A stretch of DNA of 64,000 nt, taken from NCBI RefSeq assembly GCF_038396675.1, contig NC_088931.1:8236001-8300000 (forward strand). The letters run 5' to 3'. This DNA comes from Hydra vulgaris. Taxonomy: Eukaryota > Cnidaria > Hydrozoa > Anthoathecata > Hydridae. Of the stretch, positions 29,830 to 47,840 are shown piece by piece; position 1 is the first letter of the stretch, and every line of letters starts with the position of its first letter. Under the pieces are notes generated by a model. It was not told the origin of the DNA, searched no databases, and saw nothing but the letters and a program-made list of their open reading frames with translations. Made by a program: the position numbers and the translations under genes.

Positions 29830-31760
29830 ATGAAATTACTTGGTTTAAGTGAAAAAAGTTGCTTCAAACAATTAAAAATTTATAAAAAATTAAGAAATAT
29901 CAAAACCTACCTATTGAGAAAATTGAAAGCCAACTACTATAAAACTAAAATTGATATGTTTAAAGGTGATTGCAATGTGGAAGACTTTAAAAAATTTTAA
30001 CTGAAATTAAATATAAAGCCCAATTTGATATTTGGGAAGATGTCAAGTTTGAGGATTCAAGTGTTAAATCCATTGCTGATAAATACAATGAATTTCTCAT
30101 TCAGAGTATTATCGATATTGAAAAATCAATAACAAAGTCGAATAAATATGTGGCTGCTGATCACATAAAAATACCTTATCATGTAAAGGGAATGAATGAA
30201 TTCAGAGAAATTTGTAAAAACCAACTAGACAAAGTAGTAATTGATTTAAATGACAAAAAAAGTATGTGTGAAGATATGAATGTACCAATTTTTAAAAAAG
30301 TCTACCCAGTCATTAGTTTAAATTTGCTGAAAATAATTAATTTGTCTTTAAGAACAGGTTTTGTACCTAAAACTTGGAAAAGATTTACTATAGTGCCCAT
30401 ACCCAAAGTGACATTCCCAATGTTACCACAAGATATGAGACCACTAAATATGTTAGCAGTGTATAAAAAATACTTGAACTATGTGCACATATACAGTTGT
30501 CTACTTATTTTGAAGAGAATAAGCTATTTAATGAAAATCAATTTGGATTTAGAAAAAATCACTCCACTGAAAGAGCAGTTCAATTACTCATTTCAAAATG
30601 GAGGGCAGCAATTCATGATGACATGTTCGTCATCGCAGTTATGTTAGACTTATAGAGGGCATTTAAAACCATCAATAGGGAAGTATTGTTTGAAAAATTA
30701 AAGTGTTATAAAGTGGGAGGCTTTGTTATACAATGGATTGAAAATTACTTAACAGGAAGAACTCAAAGAGTAAGAATTGGCGATCAGTTATCATCAGAAC
30801 TACTCTGTGACGTTGGTGTGCCTCAGGGGTCAGCGCAAGGACCCCTGTTATTCATAATATACATGAATGATATTAACAGTTGTACCAGATATGTAAACAT
30901 CAACCTCTTTGCAGATGACACTTTAGTTTGCATTGAAGGTAATAAATACGATGAATCTATGATGAAATTAAATTTAGACTTGGAAGTAGTTGCTACCTAG
31001 TTTAGTGGAAATGGACTGAAACTGAATGCAAGTCGATGGGTATGTTGATTACAAGCTCTAAAGTAAAATACTTGAGTATCACTGTAAAATATCCTAACAT
31101 ATATATCATTTTAGAAAATGAAAGAGTTAAATTCAGTGAATGAGTCAAATACCTGGGTATTAAAATTGACAATATGTTGAATTTTTCTGAACATATTAAA
31201 TATATTGCAGATAAAATTGCTAAGATTACTGGGTATTTTACCAGAGTTGCTAAATATCTGACTAGGTGGACAAAAACGTTAATTTTTAATACAATTATTG
31301 CACCTCATTTTCATTATTGTTAGATGCAAGTATAAATGATATAATAATACTTCAGAATATACAAAACAAAGCTATGAGAACGATCTTGAAATGTGACTAG
31401 TTCACACATAGTAAAGACATGTTGGTTCGATTAGACTGGCTATCTGTAAAAGAAAATATTCAAGTGAAAGTATTGACATTTATACACAATACAATTCAAT
31501 TACAGAAAATGGATGCCTTGCAAGAATTTTGTAAAATAAACACTGAAATGCATAATTATTGCACAAGAAATGCAGCAAAGTATCACTTAAAAATTCAAAA
31601 CAAGAAAAATGGACAAAAGTCAATCCTTTGCAACGGTATAAAATTATAAAATAATTTCCGAATGAATCGAAGTTGCTAGACAAGAAAGCATTCAAGAAGT
31701 TAGTTGTGAAACGCATAAAAGAAAAGGGATGTTTGTAAATAGTAGTTTCGCGGAATCTGA
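29830..31760 (+). mobile_element. Jockey-superfamily LINE fragment with reverse transcriptase, decayed
   Basis: Non-LTR reverse transcriptase pieces in several frames: a linker with ADHIKIPYHVKG (30150-), RT motifs with FVPKTWKRFTIVPIPK and, at 30686-31000, CDVGVPQGSAQGPLLF and the catalytic box FADDT. Downstream are the thumb region (VKYLGIKIDN, near 31150) and a C-terminal block to about 31650. In-frame stops include TAG just before RAFK (30652) and near 31000. No endonuclease domain is visible, so it is 5'-truncated. It starts right after the viral terminal repeats. Confidence 0.85.
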
Positions 31761-31764
31761 ACTC

Positions 31765-32985
31765 TCTATATTTTGATTTTTATTGTGACTTTAAATAGCA
31801 TTTAAATGAGCTAAATATAAATTAAATAAGTAAATTTATTATATTATTATGTATTTTTATTATTATGTCATTTCATTATTCTCATTCTCATTTAATTTTT
31901 TGATTTTGAATAATTTGTAAAACTATTATTAAAGCTGTTTTATCATTTGTTTTATTATTGATTATCATAGAGTTATAAAACTTTAAGTACAATCTGATTT
32001 TCAGAAGTCTATTTAACAGTTTAATATTTTTAAAAGACTTAATAGTGTTCAAAAAAAGTTACGGCTGATAGTCGTTCGAAAAATGTGACGGTTTATTCAT
32101 GGCACGTAGGTGGCTCTTTCATTGACACAATGTTATGAAAGAGCTGTGTTCTTTCTTTTTTTAAAACAGGTGTATGATAAATTATTAACATTGTTATCCG
32201 TCTTATTATAGTTTTAAAATATTACCCAATAATGTAATTATTGAATTAAAAAAAAAAAAAAGTCATTACAATTGAGTTTTTTCACGCCATTTTAAAACTG
32301 GCTCTTTCATACACACTCTCCCTTAGTATCTTAATTATAATTGATGATATTTTTATATATCTTATTTTGCTTTGCTGCACGAAAATATGTTTATTTGTCA
32401 GTTTTATCATCGGTATTATATTTCTTTAACATGATCAACATTTTCTTCCATAATAATAAATATCATTTTATAAGTATCAATCTTATTCTAACTGTTTCTG
32501 ATAAAATTAAAGCATTTTTGAACATTGTTTATTATTGTTCCGAGGCGTAACGTATCGTTAACTATATAATTAACAAGGAATGTTGTTATTATTATTAGTA
32601 AAGCAATAATAAAATCTAAGAAATGAATATGAATTCAAATTTAAGTTTTTTTATTACAGCCTAACTAAATTAGTTTATTAAGTTATAGTTTAAATATTAA
32701 ATATTAATTATTTAAGCATTTAGTACAGCTATTGCGTATAACTACAATCATTCAAAAAAACAATAACTTAGTAAGTATATATTTATATTACAAACTGTTA
32801 TAAATAAAACTTAACACTTTATTTAATAAATTACAAGTAAATTTAAAAAGTTAATTAAAAATGTTCTGCTTCTTTTATGACTATCTTGACCTAAAGTTAA
32901 TACCAAAAAAAGTAATTAAAATCAAAACTTAAAATTCATGCAAGTACCCAACTATAATTTTTTTCATTAGTCCAAGCATAAGTCC
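31765..32985. other. Intergenic AT-rich stretch without recognisable genes
   Basis: AT-rich sequence with short A-runs (A13 near 32250). GGCTCTTTCAT recurs at about 32111 and 32299 in the same orientation and could be part of a small repeat. One 69-codon open frame at 32341 is hydrophobic and AT-driven; I do not call it a gene. Confidence 0.4.
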
Positions 32986-32991
32986 AAAATC

Positions 32992-34560
32992 ATGTCTGGA
33001 AAACCAATGAGAGACAGAGATATAGGAAGAACATGGGAATCTGGTGCATCGAAAAGAAAAAGAAAGTCTAAAACAAAGAAATCAAATCAAGCTATGAGTT
33101 CTTTTATGATAAAATTTCTTAAGAAAACCCTTTTAACTGTTACTGCTCCAGAGTACTCTGATGAATCTCTTGGCAAAGTTTCTCTGAAACAGAACTAGCG
33201 TCAGAGTAAAATAATCAGTAAATCAAGAGCAAGCAATCCATTTGAGCGATTCATTTATTAACTTAGATGCGGGAAAATGGACATTTTCCATAATTGACTC
33301 TCAGCTTTATGACTTAATTCAAAATAGTCCCCATCAAAACATAAAGCAATCTGATGAAAGTTAGCCCAAAGACGCAAAACTGAATAACAGCGAAACTCAA
33401 CACCACAGATGGTTAGTTTACTCCCTGTCAAATGATAAAGTTTATTGCTTTCCTTGTAGACTTTTTTCGCGAACACAGATTCAGATGGTGAACTAAGGAT
33501 ATTGTGACTGGAAAGATCTGAGTCAGATATTGCATAGAATTGAAAAAAATCATGGAGACATGGAGTGCATGATAAATTGGATGGAGTTTTATAAAAGAAT
33601 CAAAAATGCAAAAATAATAGATGATGAAAATGAGGGATTATTTAGAAAATCTCAAAACTGTTAGTATAAACTTTTTAGCCTCACACAATCTGGCATTTAG
33701 AGGTTATCGCGAATCACTTAATCTGGACAATAGCGGAAACAGTGGTAAATTTATAGACTAATTTAAGTTGTTATCCAAATATGATCTGACGCTAAACTAT
33801 GGCAATCGCTTCCAGTACACTTAAAAGTCGTTGTTGATACTTTACGAGCAATTTGTGCCAGGATTCAAGAGTTCCGTGATACTGGATTTGAGAAAAGCGC
33901 TGCAAATGCTCGATTGTTTATGGAAAAAGCGTTTACGAAATTGAGTCACAATTTAAAGATAAAAGAATAGCACGAAAAAAGCTTATGTTTATGTTATGAA
34001 TAATTGGTTATGAACACATGAATGAACCTATTCAGTCTGCTGAAACATTGTACAAAATTTTTTCAGCACAATGATAAACGCAGTCATTTTCGGCACTAAA
34101 TGTGGATTCAACGAAATTTTATTTACAATATTAATTATTTGAATTTTTTGCTAAGAGAGGACCTGCTCCGGCTTTTAATACTTTAGGTATAATACTTCAA
34201 GAAGATGAAAACAGCGACATAGATCCTTTCGAACTTTATGAAGAACTGCAAATTTTAAAATTCACTTTACCATAAAACATAAATGATGTAAAGCAGCTTA
34301 TACAGCACATTTTAGAAAATAATTTTGAAGAATAATATCTAAATCTTTACATGGCAATCAGAATCATGGTTACAATTCCAGTAAGTACAGCTTTTGCTGA
34401 GAGAAGCTTCTCAAAGTTAAAACTGACTAATACCTACTTAAGAAGCACGATGAGCCAAGAAAGACTATCTGCTTTATCCATTTTGTCCATTGAAGTTGAA
34501 TAGCTACGGTGGTAGTTATGACACAATTTTAAAAAGATTCAGTGAGCCTAAAAGCCAAAA
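32992..34560 (+). pseudogene. hAT-family transposase relic (zinc-finger MYM/DUF4371 type)
   Basis: A degraded hAT transposase. The N-terminus (ATG 32992) is basic (SKRKRKSKTKKSNQ). Near 33400-33480 the frame reads WLVYSLSNDKVYCFPCRLF, the TTF-type zinc-finger signature before DUF4371. At the 3' end (34350-34500) is the hAT dimerisation signature: TIPVSTAFAERSFSKLKL and STMSQERLSALSILSIE. Many stops and frame changes separate these. Inactive; terminal repeats were not located. Confidence 0.75.
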
Positions 34561-34564
34561 AGTT

Positions 34565-35395
34565 TTTCTTTTTTAACTTATGTTTGTTCGTGTAATTATT
34601 GTTATCAATTTATATCATATAGATACATATCATATACTTATGCTCCTCCTAAATTTTTCAATCTAAAATTTTAAACTTATAATGAAACCTAATATTTAAA
34701 TATTAAGAACAAATAAGTGTGAGTGTCTATATCAAAATTAAGTGTAAAATAAATATATTTTAAATATTTAACAATAACAGCTCTAAATTGTGTTTATAAC
34801 TTTCTATAAAATATAGTGCTCAATAAAAAATCAAGCCTGGAGATTCGGATAAATCAAGGTTTGTTTTATATTAGTTTTTTTTTTTACATAAAGGGACCTC
34901 GCAATGCCAATTTTCCCGACGTCCACAATTTGCCTTGCGCCACCGCTGTTTATTAGTTTATTAGTGAGTGCGTGCGCGCGCGTGTCTGTGTGTGTATAAA
35001 ATATCTAATAAACTTATATTGCGTACAAAATTTATATTGAAAAACAAAGAAATGTAGTTCTGTTATTAGTATGAGGAAGTTCGAATTTATTGATTTCAAT
35101 CTTAAGTTAGATAAAGACTCATGGTCATGAGCTCAGAAAATAAACTTTTTGAAGAAATTTTACCTATTTGGTTACAGTTTATAGTGTATATTTGTTAATT
35201 AAATTTACAATTCCAAATAAAAAGATATTATTTTATAGCTATATAGTTTAACTATAAGTTAATATTCGATAACTATAACTAAATATTAAAGTTTTTTAGC
35301 ATTAAAATTGACAACATTTAAACTTTTTAACCATTTAAAAATACTTTACATTCTTGCATACGTTAAAGTAGCACACGGAGAAGAAAGTAAAAATC
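34565..35395. other. AT-rich intergenic stretch
   Basis: No gene recognised. Contains a short GT/GC microsatellite (GTGCGTGCGCGCGCGTGTCTGT region near 34963-34990) and a mildly GC-richer segment at 34890-34950. Confidence 0.4.
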
Positions 35396-35401
35396 TTTTG
35401 T

Positions 35402-35498
35402 ATGCAGACGTCCAATGGACGTCCGAAGACGTACAAATTTGAACTTAGAGGAATGGACCTAAACGATACGTCCTATGGACGTACAAGGACGTCCCGTG
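35402..35498. repeat. Palindromic GACGTCC repeats
   Basis: ACGTCCAATGGACGTCC (near 35406) and ACGTCCTATGGACGTAC (near 35471) are near-palindromes, with further single GACGT copies between and after. They may be the head of the SINE that follows or remnants of transposon ends. Confidence 0.55.
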
Positions 35499-35514
35499 CC
35501 TATTGAGTTATTAT

Positions 35515-35735
35515 TATGTTAGTGTGGTATAGAAGTAGAGCGCTCATCTCATAAGTGAGAAGTTCGGAGTTTGATCTCCACCACGTCCCTGGTACAACCG
35601 CGCTCAACTTGTTTCTCCGGGCTTCATGTTTCTGAGTTATAGAGTTGAAAAAAGGTTGTAATTACAACTAAAGTAGCCTCCTCGACTGTGGTGGCCTCCT
35701 TGAGGAGGTGAATTAGATAATAAAAAAAAAATAAT
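35515..35735 (+). mobile_element. tRNA-derived SINE candidate
   Basis: A box A-like GTAGAGCGCTCATC and box B-like GGAGTTTGATCTCC, about 35 nt apart, sit in a short GC-richer block ending in an A-rich tail (AATAATAAAA series after 35710). The 3' part has TGAGGAGG-type short repeats. Not a functional tRNA: no acceptor-stem pairing is seen. Confidence 0.5.
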
Positions 35736-36154
35736 AATAATTTTGCAAAAACATGCAGTTGTGAGTATCGAATCTATTAAAATATTATTCTTGAATCTCA
35801 GCTGTTATTAAAAAATGTTTTGTTAAATAAGTTACTATATTTTTAATAAATGTAGCACATTCGCTAAAAAAAGCACCTCGAAAGAAGACTATTTCTACAT
35901 CCTCAGTGCTACGCTAATTTAATTTAATTTAAAAACTTTATTTTTTGTTGATGGTTACAATAGTTTTAACAAGAATAATCTAATTAAAATCAACACATTT
36001 AACAATTATAGACAATACACACTCACTTGAAAATCGTTAAAAATAACATTAAAAATATTCAAATTCAAATTACAACCGTTTCATTACAGAAAAATGAGTA
36101 AATATTGTATTATAATGTCAGGATATATAAAAATAGTAATTAAAAACGACAGAT

Positions 36155-37696
36155 TTAACAATAACAATTTTTTTCATACCAATTTTTAATATGTTTTTTG
36201 AACACCTCAGAACTTTTAGAGGACATGGTCTTGTTATCTAGAATGTTCCATAACGAGATGGCTCTAATTATAGTACAACATGTATCCTTATATTTAGAGC
36301 CATTTGATGGTAGAATCATTTTTTTGCTACAACGAAGTTTAAAAGGAAGGTTTTTTGTATTGATAAATCCTTCATAAATTGTGGATTTAGACAATTAACT
36401 GATTTAAAAACTTCTATCATAAGAAAGCGCAAACTTCTTAAGTAGATCCTCGGACAATTATCAAAACTTAACAATTCATCAAGAGATAAGTCAAACCTTT
36501 TATGTACAATACAAAAAGCTTTTTTATGAATTTTATTTATAAGGTTGTCATAGTATTTAGAACAAAACATCCATATTAGCGGACAATAAGAAAAATTTGA
36601 CATTATGAAGGCGTTAAACAACAATGTAGCTTTATTACGGGATAAAAAACTTCTTATGCGTGAAAGAGCAAAACATTTACGATTAGCTTTACTGCATAAG
36701 TATTTAATGTGTTCTCCAAAATTTAGATTCTTATCAATTGTAACACCAAGTAGTTTCACCCTATCAGAGGCAAAAACACTTATATTATCTATTTTTAGGT
36801 ATTGATTTTTTGTGTTTTTTAAACCAACTAAAAGTAATTGGAATTTATCAGGGTTGGCAACCATCGAGTTAAACTTAAACCAGGCAATGGTATTAGTTGC
36901 TTCTTTTTGCAATTGAAAAATAACCTTTTCTAAGCTGTAATCACATGCATACAGCGTATTATTAACTGCAAAGTTGCACAATTCAGTATCTTTAATAAAG
37001 AAGAATATATCATTTATAAAGATATTAAAGAGGATGGGGCCAAGAATGGAACCTTGAGGCACTCTCGACAAAATATCAACCCAATTAGAAACAGAAGGTC
37101 CTATCCTTACCCTTTGTTTACGACCACTAATATATGATATAAGAAATTTAAGACTTTCTTTAGAGAAACCATATGCCTCTAATTTAGCAATAAGTAGGTC
37201 ATGCGGAATGAAATCATACGCTTTAGATAGATCCATTAATAATGTTCTAACAATACCTCCATTGTTAATGCATTTGCCACTTATTAAGTAAAAAAATAAG
37301 TGTATGCTGAGTACTATAACCTCTACGAAAACCACACAAAAGTTTGTCAAATTTTGGCTCCATAAATAACAAAATCTGTTCATAAACGATCATTTCAAAA
37401 ATTTTGGAGAGAGCGGGTAGGATACTTATAGGGCGATCGTTAGCCTTATCTGTTGGGTCATTTTTATTAAGACACGGTAAAACATCCGCCATTTTTAGAA
37501 ATGACGGAAATGTTCCATCTAAGATGCTATTATTGATACAATCTGTAAGACTATCCCTAAAGTATATTAAGTAAGATTTTAACATAAAAGTTGGTATTTC
37601 ACCACTTGTTTTTTTTTTTTTTTCATTCATAGACCCTATAATTTTTGTAATATCATCAGGTGTAATACAATGAAACTTGAAATTATGTGCATTCAT
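36155..37696 (-). pseudogene. CR1 ORF2 reverse transcriptase, catalytic box lost
   Basis: RT motifs on the minus strand: RPISILPALSKIFE (37430), the A motif LLMDLSKAYDFIPHDLLIAK, SRVPQGSILGPILFNIFIND, then the C motif position reading FAVNNTLYA where active LINEs have F/Y-A-D-D; both catalytic Asp are replaced (V, N). The thumb/C-terminal block follows (VKLLGVTIDKNLNFGEHI; FSYCPLIWMFC). A one-base shift near the A7 run at 37290 separates palm from fingers, and another at about 36330 precedes the last 79 residues. Confidence 0.85.
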
Positions 37697-38412
37697 TTTG
37701 AATTTATTTTTAATGTTTCTTATACTAGGATGGTCAACATACTTTTTTATAGCTGACTCAACTGGGTCTGAAGTGCAAGGAGAAAAAGACTATTTAATAT
37801 GGTCGGCCATACTTGATGGCAATGCAACATTTATGAAATATTTATTAAAAATATTAGTCAACAAAGAACTGTTTGAGATAATGTTGCCATTTTCAGTCAA
37901 AGTGATACGCTCGTTAGAACTTGTAGATTTGTCCGAAAAGAAAGGCTTATTTAACTTCCAGAGAGATGTATTTAAAGTCGAAAGTATTGATTTGCTCAAA
38001 GTACTTCTTCTTATTTTTTCGGTTAAGCTTAACCACCAAATTCCTTTGTTTTTTGTACATTAGAGCTAAAAAATCTGATTTATCAACTGAAAATTTTTTA
38101 TATAATGAAGAGCGGAGCATAATTGCTTTTCGTAAGTCTTTAGTTATAAAAGGTTTATTGTTATCTCTTAGGATTTTTGATTTAAGCGGGGCATGAGTAT
38201 TAGGCAAATTGCTGAATATCTCATTAAAAGTACTAATATCATAACAAGATTTTAAGTTGAAACGGAGTATTTTTGCAAAAATCTCACTTGAGAAATTTTT
38301 GAACGATCTACAAATAAGTTTTTTAGGTGGTAACTTACAAAAAGTGGATCTGTGGTAACTTAGGTGGTAACTTACAAAAAGTGGATGGTGTATATTAAAT
38401 AGTGATGATCAC

Positions 38413-39000
38413 TCACACCCGTACAAAGGTATTTGAATGTTGGAAGCTCAGCTTTCTGTTAGTAAGGATAAGGTCTATACAGGAAGGGTTATTGACCGAT
38501 TTAAAACAAGTCGGTTGTTTAATTAAGTTAATACATTGATAAAGTTGAAGGAATTCCTTCTTTTTTTTTTCTGAAGGTTGTATATTAAAGTCTCCTATTA
38601 GAATAAAATTAAGATGTGATTGCAAATAAAAGTCAAGCACTCCTTTAAGGTGATTGAAGAAATAGTCACAGTTCTGATTTGGGGGTTTATAAGTGGCTAT
38701 TATGAGCCATTTCCGCATTCTTAATTTAATTTCAAAAGTGATAGTTTGAATGTCTCTGGGGAAATCCTTTTTAGCTAATCATTTAGAAATGATATTTTAA
38801 TTTATGTATACAAGAAGACCTCCACTATGTTGAGAGATATCAAGCCGATAAGGAGTTTTATAACCTGGATATAAAAATTGAATAATTGGAAAGGAGTCAT
38901 CTAACTTGGTTTCATCTAATATAAGTATATCAACAGTTTTATTTATATAGCTAATAATATCTGAAAGTTTATTACGAATTGAATTAATATTTTAAAATGC
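38413..39000 (-). pseudogene. CR1 ORF2 AP-type endonuclease
   Basis: APE-like endonuclease pieces: SIRNKLSDIISYI and DILILDETKLDDSF (catalytic Glu region, near 38930), SGGLLVYIN, then IATYKPPNQN, LIGDFNI (catalytic Asp/Asn) and CIDLILTNRKL in the segment 38413-38718. The TSDH-type end was not clear. Stops near 38790 and 38780 break the frame. Between this and the RT lie linker frames at 37790-38207. Confidence 0.75.
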
Positions 39001-39126
39001 TAAACTGATATTTTTGGGATATTTGGCCCTTAGATTATCCAAATCAGAATTTAGACTAATTTCTTCAATAGTACTTGGTAAGGTAGATTGGTGATAAGAA
39101 TCTATAGGGGAATGTACATCAAATAG

Positions 39127-39780
39127 ACTTTAGATATGCAATAAAGTTCATGGCAAGTCTACCTGATCCTCGTGTGTTTAGGTGAAGGCCACGTAGCCCA
39201 AGGTGTTCATTAGACAAACTAGAGTTATCAATAATATTAAATTTAGTTAGTTTTAATTTTTCGGCTAAGTGTAGCGACATTAATTGAGCTTTAGCATTAT
39301 CGAAACGACGAATTGGTGTAGATTAAATTATTGAACATGAAGGGTTAGATTTTGAAATAAAGGAAACAAGATCTTTTAATTTTGCCAAAGCAGATTCAGA
39401 CGAATTATTTGTACAATTATTTGTTCCAACATGCAGGATAATATTTGAAGGTTTTTTTTTCAAAAGTGGAACTAGGTTATAATGCATGTCTTCAATGGTA
39501 GCACCACTAAATACTCTTACTTTTAAATTTACAAGCTTATGCATTTTTTTTCGTTAATCCCCATCAAAATAGAGTCTCCACATATTAGCGTCGTTCCTAC
39601 TGGCCATTTATATTCATCTGTTTGGTTATTACGAGGATTGATTATTTTAGTGACATTGCTTACTTTTTTTATTTGATTTTTTGTATTTTTTACATTTCCA
39701 ACCGCTTTTGTACTAAGGGGACTTGAAGTCGAATTAACACCATTTGATGAAAGATTTTTATTCTTTAAAACGTCTGACCA
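39127..39780 (-). pseudogene. CR1 ORF1 with SGNH/GDS esterase domain
   Basis: CR1-like ORF1 proteins are known to carry an esterase domain. Here LICGDSILMGI gives the GDS block (near 39580) and IILHVGTNNCTNN the GxND-like block (near 39430), with NTRGSGRLAMNF near 39160 corresponding to the C-terminal catalytic region. One frame change at 39540 (T8 run) and one stop at 39323 interrupt it. Confidence 0.7.
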
Positions 39781-39955
39781 AGGACGTAAAATAAGATGGA
39801 CGTTCAACGCATTGTTTAAAAAAAAAGATATGCGTGTTACGGATTGTTTGGAGAACAATAGGAAAACAATAGGGAGAATTGCAAAATGTGGGAATATTTT
39901 TATTAGATTCGACGTCAAAAAAAGTAGGTCTCGACTATCCAATAACTTATCTTAA
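39781..39955 (+). pseudogene. Inverted CR1 ORF1 segment
   Basis: Plus-strand frame SDQGRKIRWTFNALFKKKD continuing through NRKTIGRIAKCGNIFIRFD. The same peptide block is encoded on the minus strand at about 57205-57260 downstream of the ORF1 at 57495-58199, which identifies it as ORF1 sequence. It ends about 40 bp before the zinc-finger gene's ATG. Confidence 0.65.
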
Positions 39956-39994
39956 GATGGCGTAAAATATATTTTTTGAACAGTTAAACATAAA

Positions 39995-45239
<5,245 letters not shown>

Positions 45240-46104
45240 AAATTAGAAATTTGTATATTATTATATATAGAATAAACATCTTACTTATGTTTGTTTAACA
45301 TCTTATGCTTAGCTTTATATTTATATATCTTTATATTTGTTTTTTGTTAACAAAGGATTGGTAAAAATAAACGCTACTAAGTTATTTTTGTTTGCTTTTT
45401 CAAAAATATTTTTTGTTCACACTACAATGAGCAACTCATTAAATATTCTTTTTTAAAAAATAGATGGATTAAATTTTAAAATTTGATGGAAATTAACTAG
45501 ATTTTGTTGTATTAAAATATTAAAAGTGAAATGGAAGTGTATATTTAAAAATCATCTTGGAATGATAATGTTGAAATGTTAAAACAAGGATGTAAAATAA
45601 GATCTTGTTTTACGTCCTGGGTTAAAATAACTGACAACAGTATTTTTTTTTGGTTTTTATCGTTGCTTTGATATATTTTTCATTGATTAGGTAATTATTT
45701 TTTTAATAGTAAATTTTTTCATTTATTGTACTCTTACTACACGGAGGGGTATTTAATGATGAAAAGTTTATTAATTTTCTAAAAATTTTCCCGCATGTCC
45801 CAAGCTTATTAACACCCCATGTTTATCAATTTCAGGCCTAAAAATCGGTGAACTTCAAAAAATCTCGTAAATCGATTTTGTGGGAAATAAGCTGAATATT
45901 GGATTATTTTTCTTAAATTAAAAAACAAACAAAAAAAATTCAAAAGAGACGCTTTCTCAATTATTACTATCGGTTTTTAATTATTATATTATTAATTACA
46001 AAATTTCAATATATTAATCTTATTTATATAATTTTTAAGGTTGTTTTTTTAGTTAATTCCAACTTTATTAAGAATTAATATTCCAAACAGACAATTTCAG
46101 AAAT

Positions 46105-46106
<2 letters not shown>
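45240..46106. other. 3' flank of the zinc-finger gene, AT-rich
   Basis: Holds an AATAAA at 45270-45275 and no ORF. Nothing else recognised. Confidence 0.5.
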
Positions 46107-46147
<41 letters not shown>

Positions 46148-46346
46148 TAGTTTACATTATTTACATGTCGTAATTTACATGTAATATATAAATATATAAA
46201 CTTGGAATCTGGAAGAAGATCACAACGATCTTGTCGCCAGAACCATATAAAAATTACAATATAAATATAATATAAAGTAATACAAGTAGATTATGACAAA
46301 AACACAATCCAAAACATTTCAAATAATAAATCGTTAAAATAACATC

Positions 46347-47840
46347 TCAAAAATATTTCAATATATTATCCGTTGAGAAAATAATATTCTTTAATTTGTT
46401 TTTAAAAACAGAAAAAGAGATAGATGAATCAAAATTAGGCTGGACAATTTTATTCCAGAGATAAGGTGCTCGATAATCTATACAAAATTGATTAAACTTT
46501 GTTTGACAAAAGGGTTCTTTTAAATAGTTTTTATTTCGCAAACTACATTTATTCTTTTCTTTAAAGGTAAATAGATCTTTAAAAACATGTAATAAAGGGT
46601 TGTTCATACAACAAAACGTAAAACATAAAGTATTATACAAATTAAGTTCAAATACGTTTAATACATTCATTTCTTTGAATAAAGGTTTTGTATTTGAAAA
46701 ACGATTTAAAAAATGTATTATTCGCATTGCATGTTTCTGATGGCGGTAAAGACATTGCAATTTACTTTTACCTGTACTTCCCCAGGCAATATTTGCATAG
46801 TTTATATAGCTATGAATAAATGAGTAGTATAGTTGTTTTAAATTATTTTTATTTAAATAATTTCTGGCCTTATAGAGGATTCCAATACTTTTCGCAACTT
46901 TTGTTGATATATAATCAATATGAGTTTTCCATGTCATATTTTCGTCAAGATAAATACCTAGGAATTTTAAAACGGAATCTTTTTTTATTTCTACTTCATC
47001 AATATAGAGTTTTGGTAAATCATTGGGCAAAAAACGCTTTTTTGTTGAGGAGTGGAAAAGGATCCACTTTGTTTTGTCAATATTTAAGGTTAGTTTGTTG
47101 CATTTAAACCAAGTCGAAATTTTTATAAGTTCTTCGTTCATATTTAAAAAAAGTTTGTTAATGTCTTTGTTTGATAAAAATAAATTTGTATCGTCTGCAA
47201 ACATGATGCTCATAAGGTTCGAGGCCTTATTTAGATCGTTGATGTATACTAAAAAGAGAAGTGGACCAAGTATAGAACCCTGTGGAACACCACATTTTAT
47301 TTCAATTAATGTTTTATTTTGAAAATCAATAGGAAGCATATCTTCTCCGTGGTAGACGAATTGCTTTCTATTTGACAAGTAGCTTTTATACCATTTGATC
47401 AATTTACCAGTTATTCCGTAGAACTCAAGTTTTTTAAGTAGGATATCATGATTGACTGTATCAAAAGCCTTTGATAAATCGACAAAAACACCAAGTGTAT
47501 ATTGTGATTTAGCAAAAGAATTTGAGACTTCACGTGTAAACTGAATAATGGCTTGTTCAGTTGAACTATTTTTTTTAAAGCCGAATTGATTTTTATATAG
47601 TAAATTATTTGAAATCAGGTAGTTGTATGTCTTTTCAAAGATGATTTTTTCTAAAATTTTTGAAAACGTAGGAAGGATAGAAATAGGGCGATAATTATTG
47701 ACGTTTGATTTTTCACCGTCTTTATAAATCGGGATAACTTTAGCAATTTTTAATAGGTCAGGGAAAACCCCTTGTTGTATAGATGTTTTAAAAACTTTAA
47801 ATAGAATATTTTTCAAACTTTAAATAGAATATTTTTCAAA
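46347..47840 (-). CDS. LINE ORF2 reverse transcriptase part
   Basis: 489-residue open block with the RT motifs NNYRPISILPTFSKILEKI, FVDLSKAFDTVNHDILLKKL, KCGVPQGSILGPLLFLVYI and the catalytic box MFADDTNLF; thumb region VLKFLGIYLDENMTWKTHI and a C-terminal domain to TAA/TAG 46347. All catalytic Asp are present. It is separated from the N-terminal half by a 23-bp tandem duplication that shifts the frame. Confidence 0.92.
47795..47840. repeat. 23-bp tandem duplication inside LINE ORF2
   Basis: Two exact copies of a 23-bp unit beginning CTTTAAATAGAATATTTTTC (47795-47817 and 47818-47840). Since 23 is not a multiple of three, it splits ORF2. Confidence 0.95.

Larger units (their letters stand above)
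35911..39955 (-). mobile_element. CR1-type LINE, nearly full length, 5' segment inverted
   Basis: Minus-strand LINE with ORF1 (GDS esterase), ORF2 endonuclease and reverse transcriptase, and a 3' end in short AATTT-type tandem repeats (35911-35931) as in CR1 elements rather than a poly(A) tail. The outermost stretch, 39781-39955, reads as ORF1 on the opposite (plus) strand, consistent with twin-priming inversion. Frameshifts and loss of catalytic residues make it dead. Confidence 0.8.

Noticed and set aside
35520-35600. Functional tRNA gene
   Set aside because: Box-like sequences are present but no acceptor or anticodon stem can be drawn; fits a SINE better.
37677-38196. Plus-strand ORFs of 128 and 76 codons
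   Set aside because: Antisense of the CR1 linker region on the minus strand; composition follows that frame.
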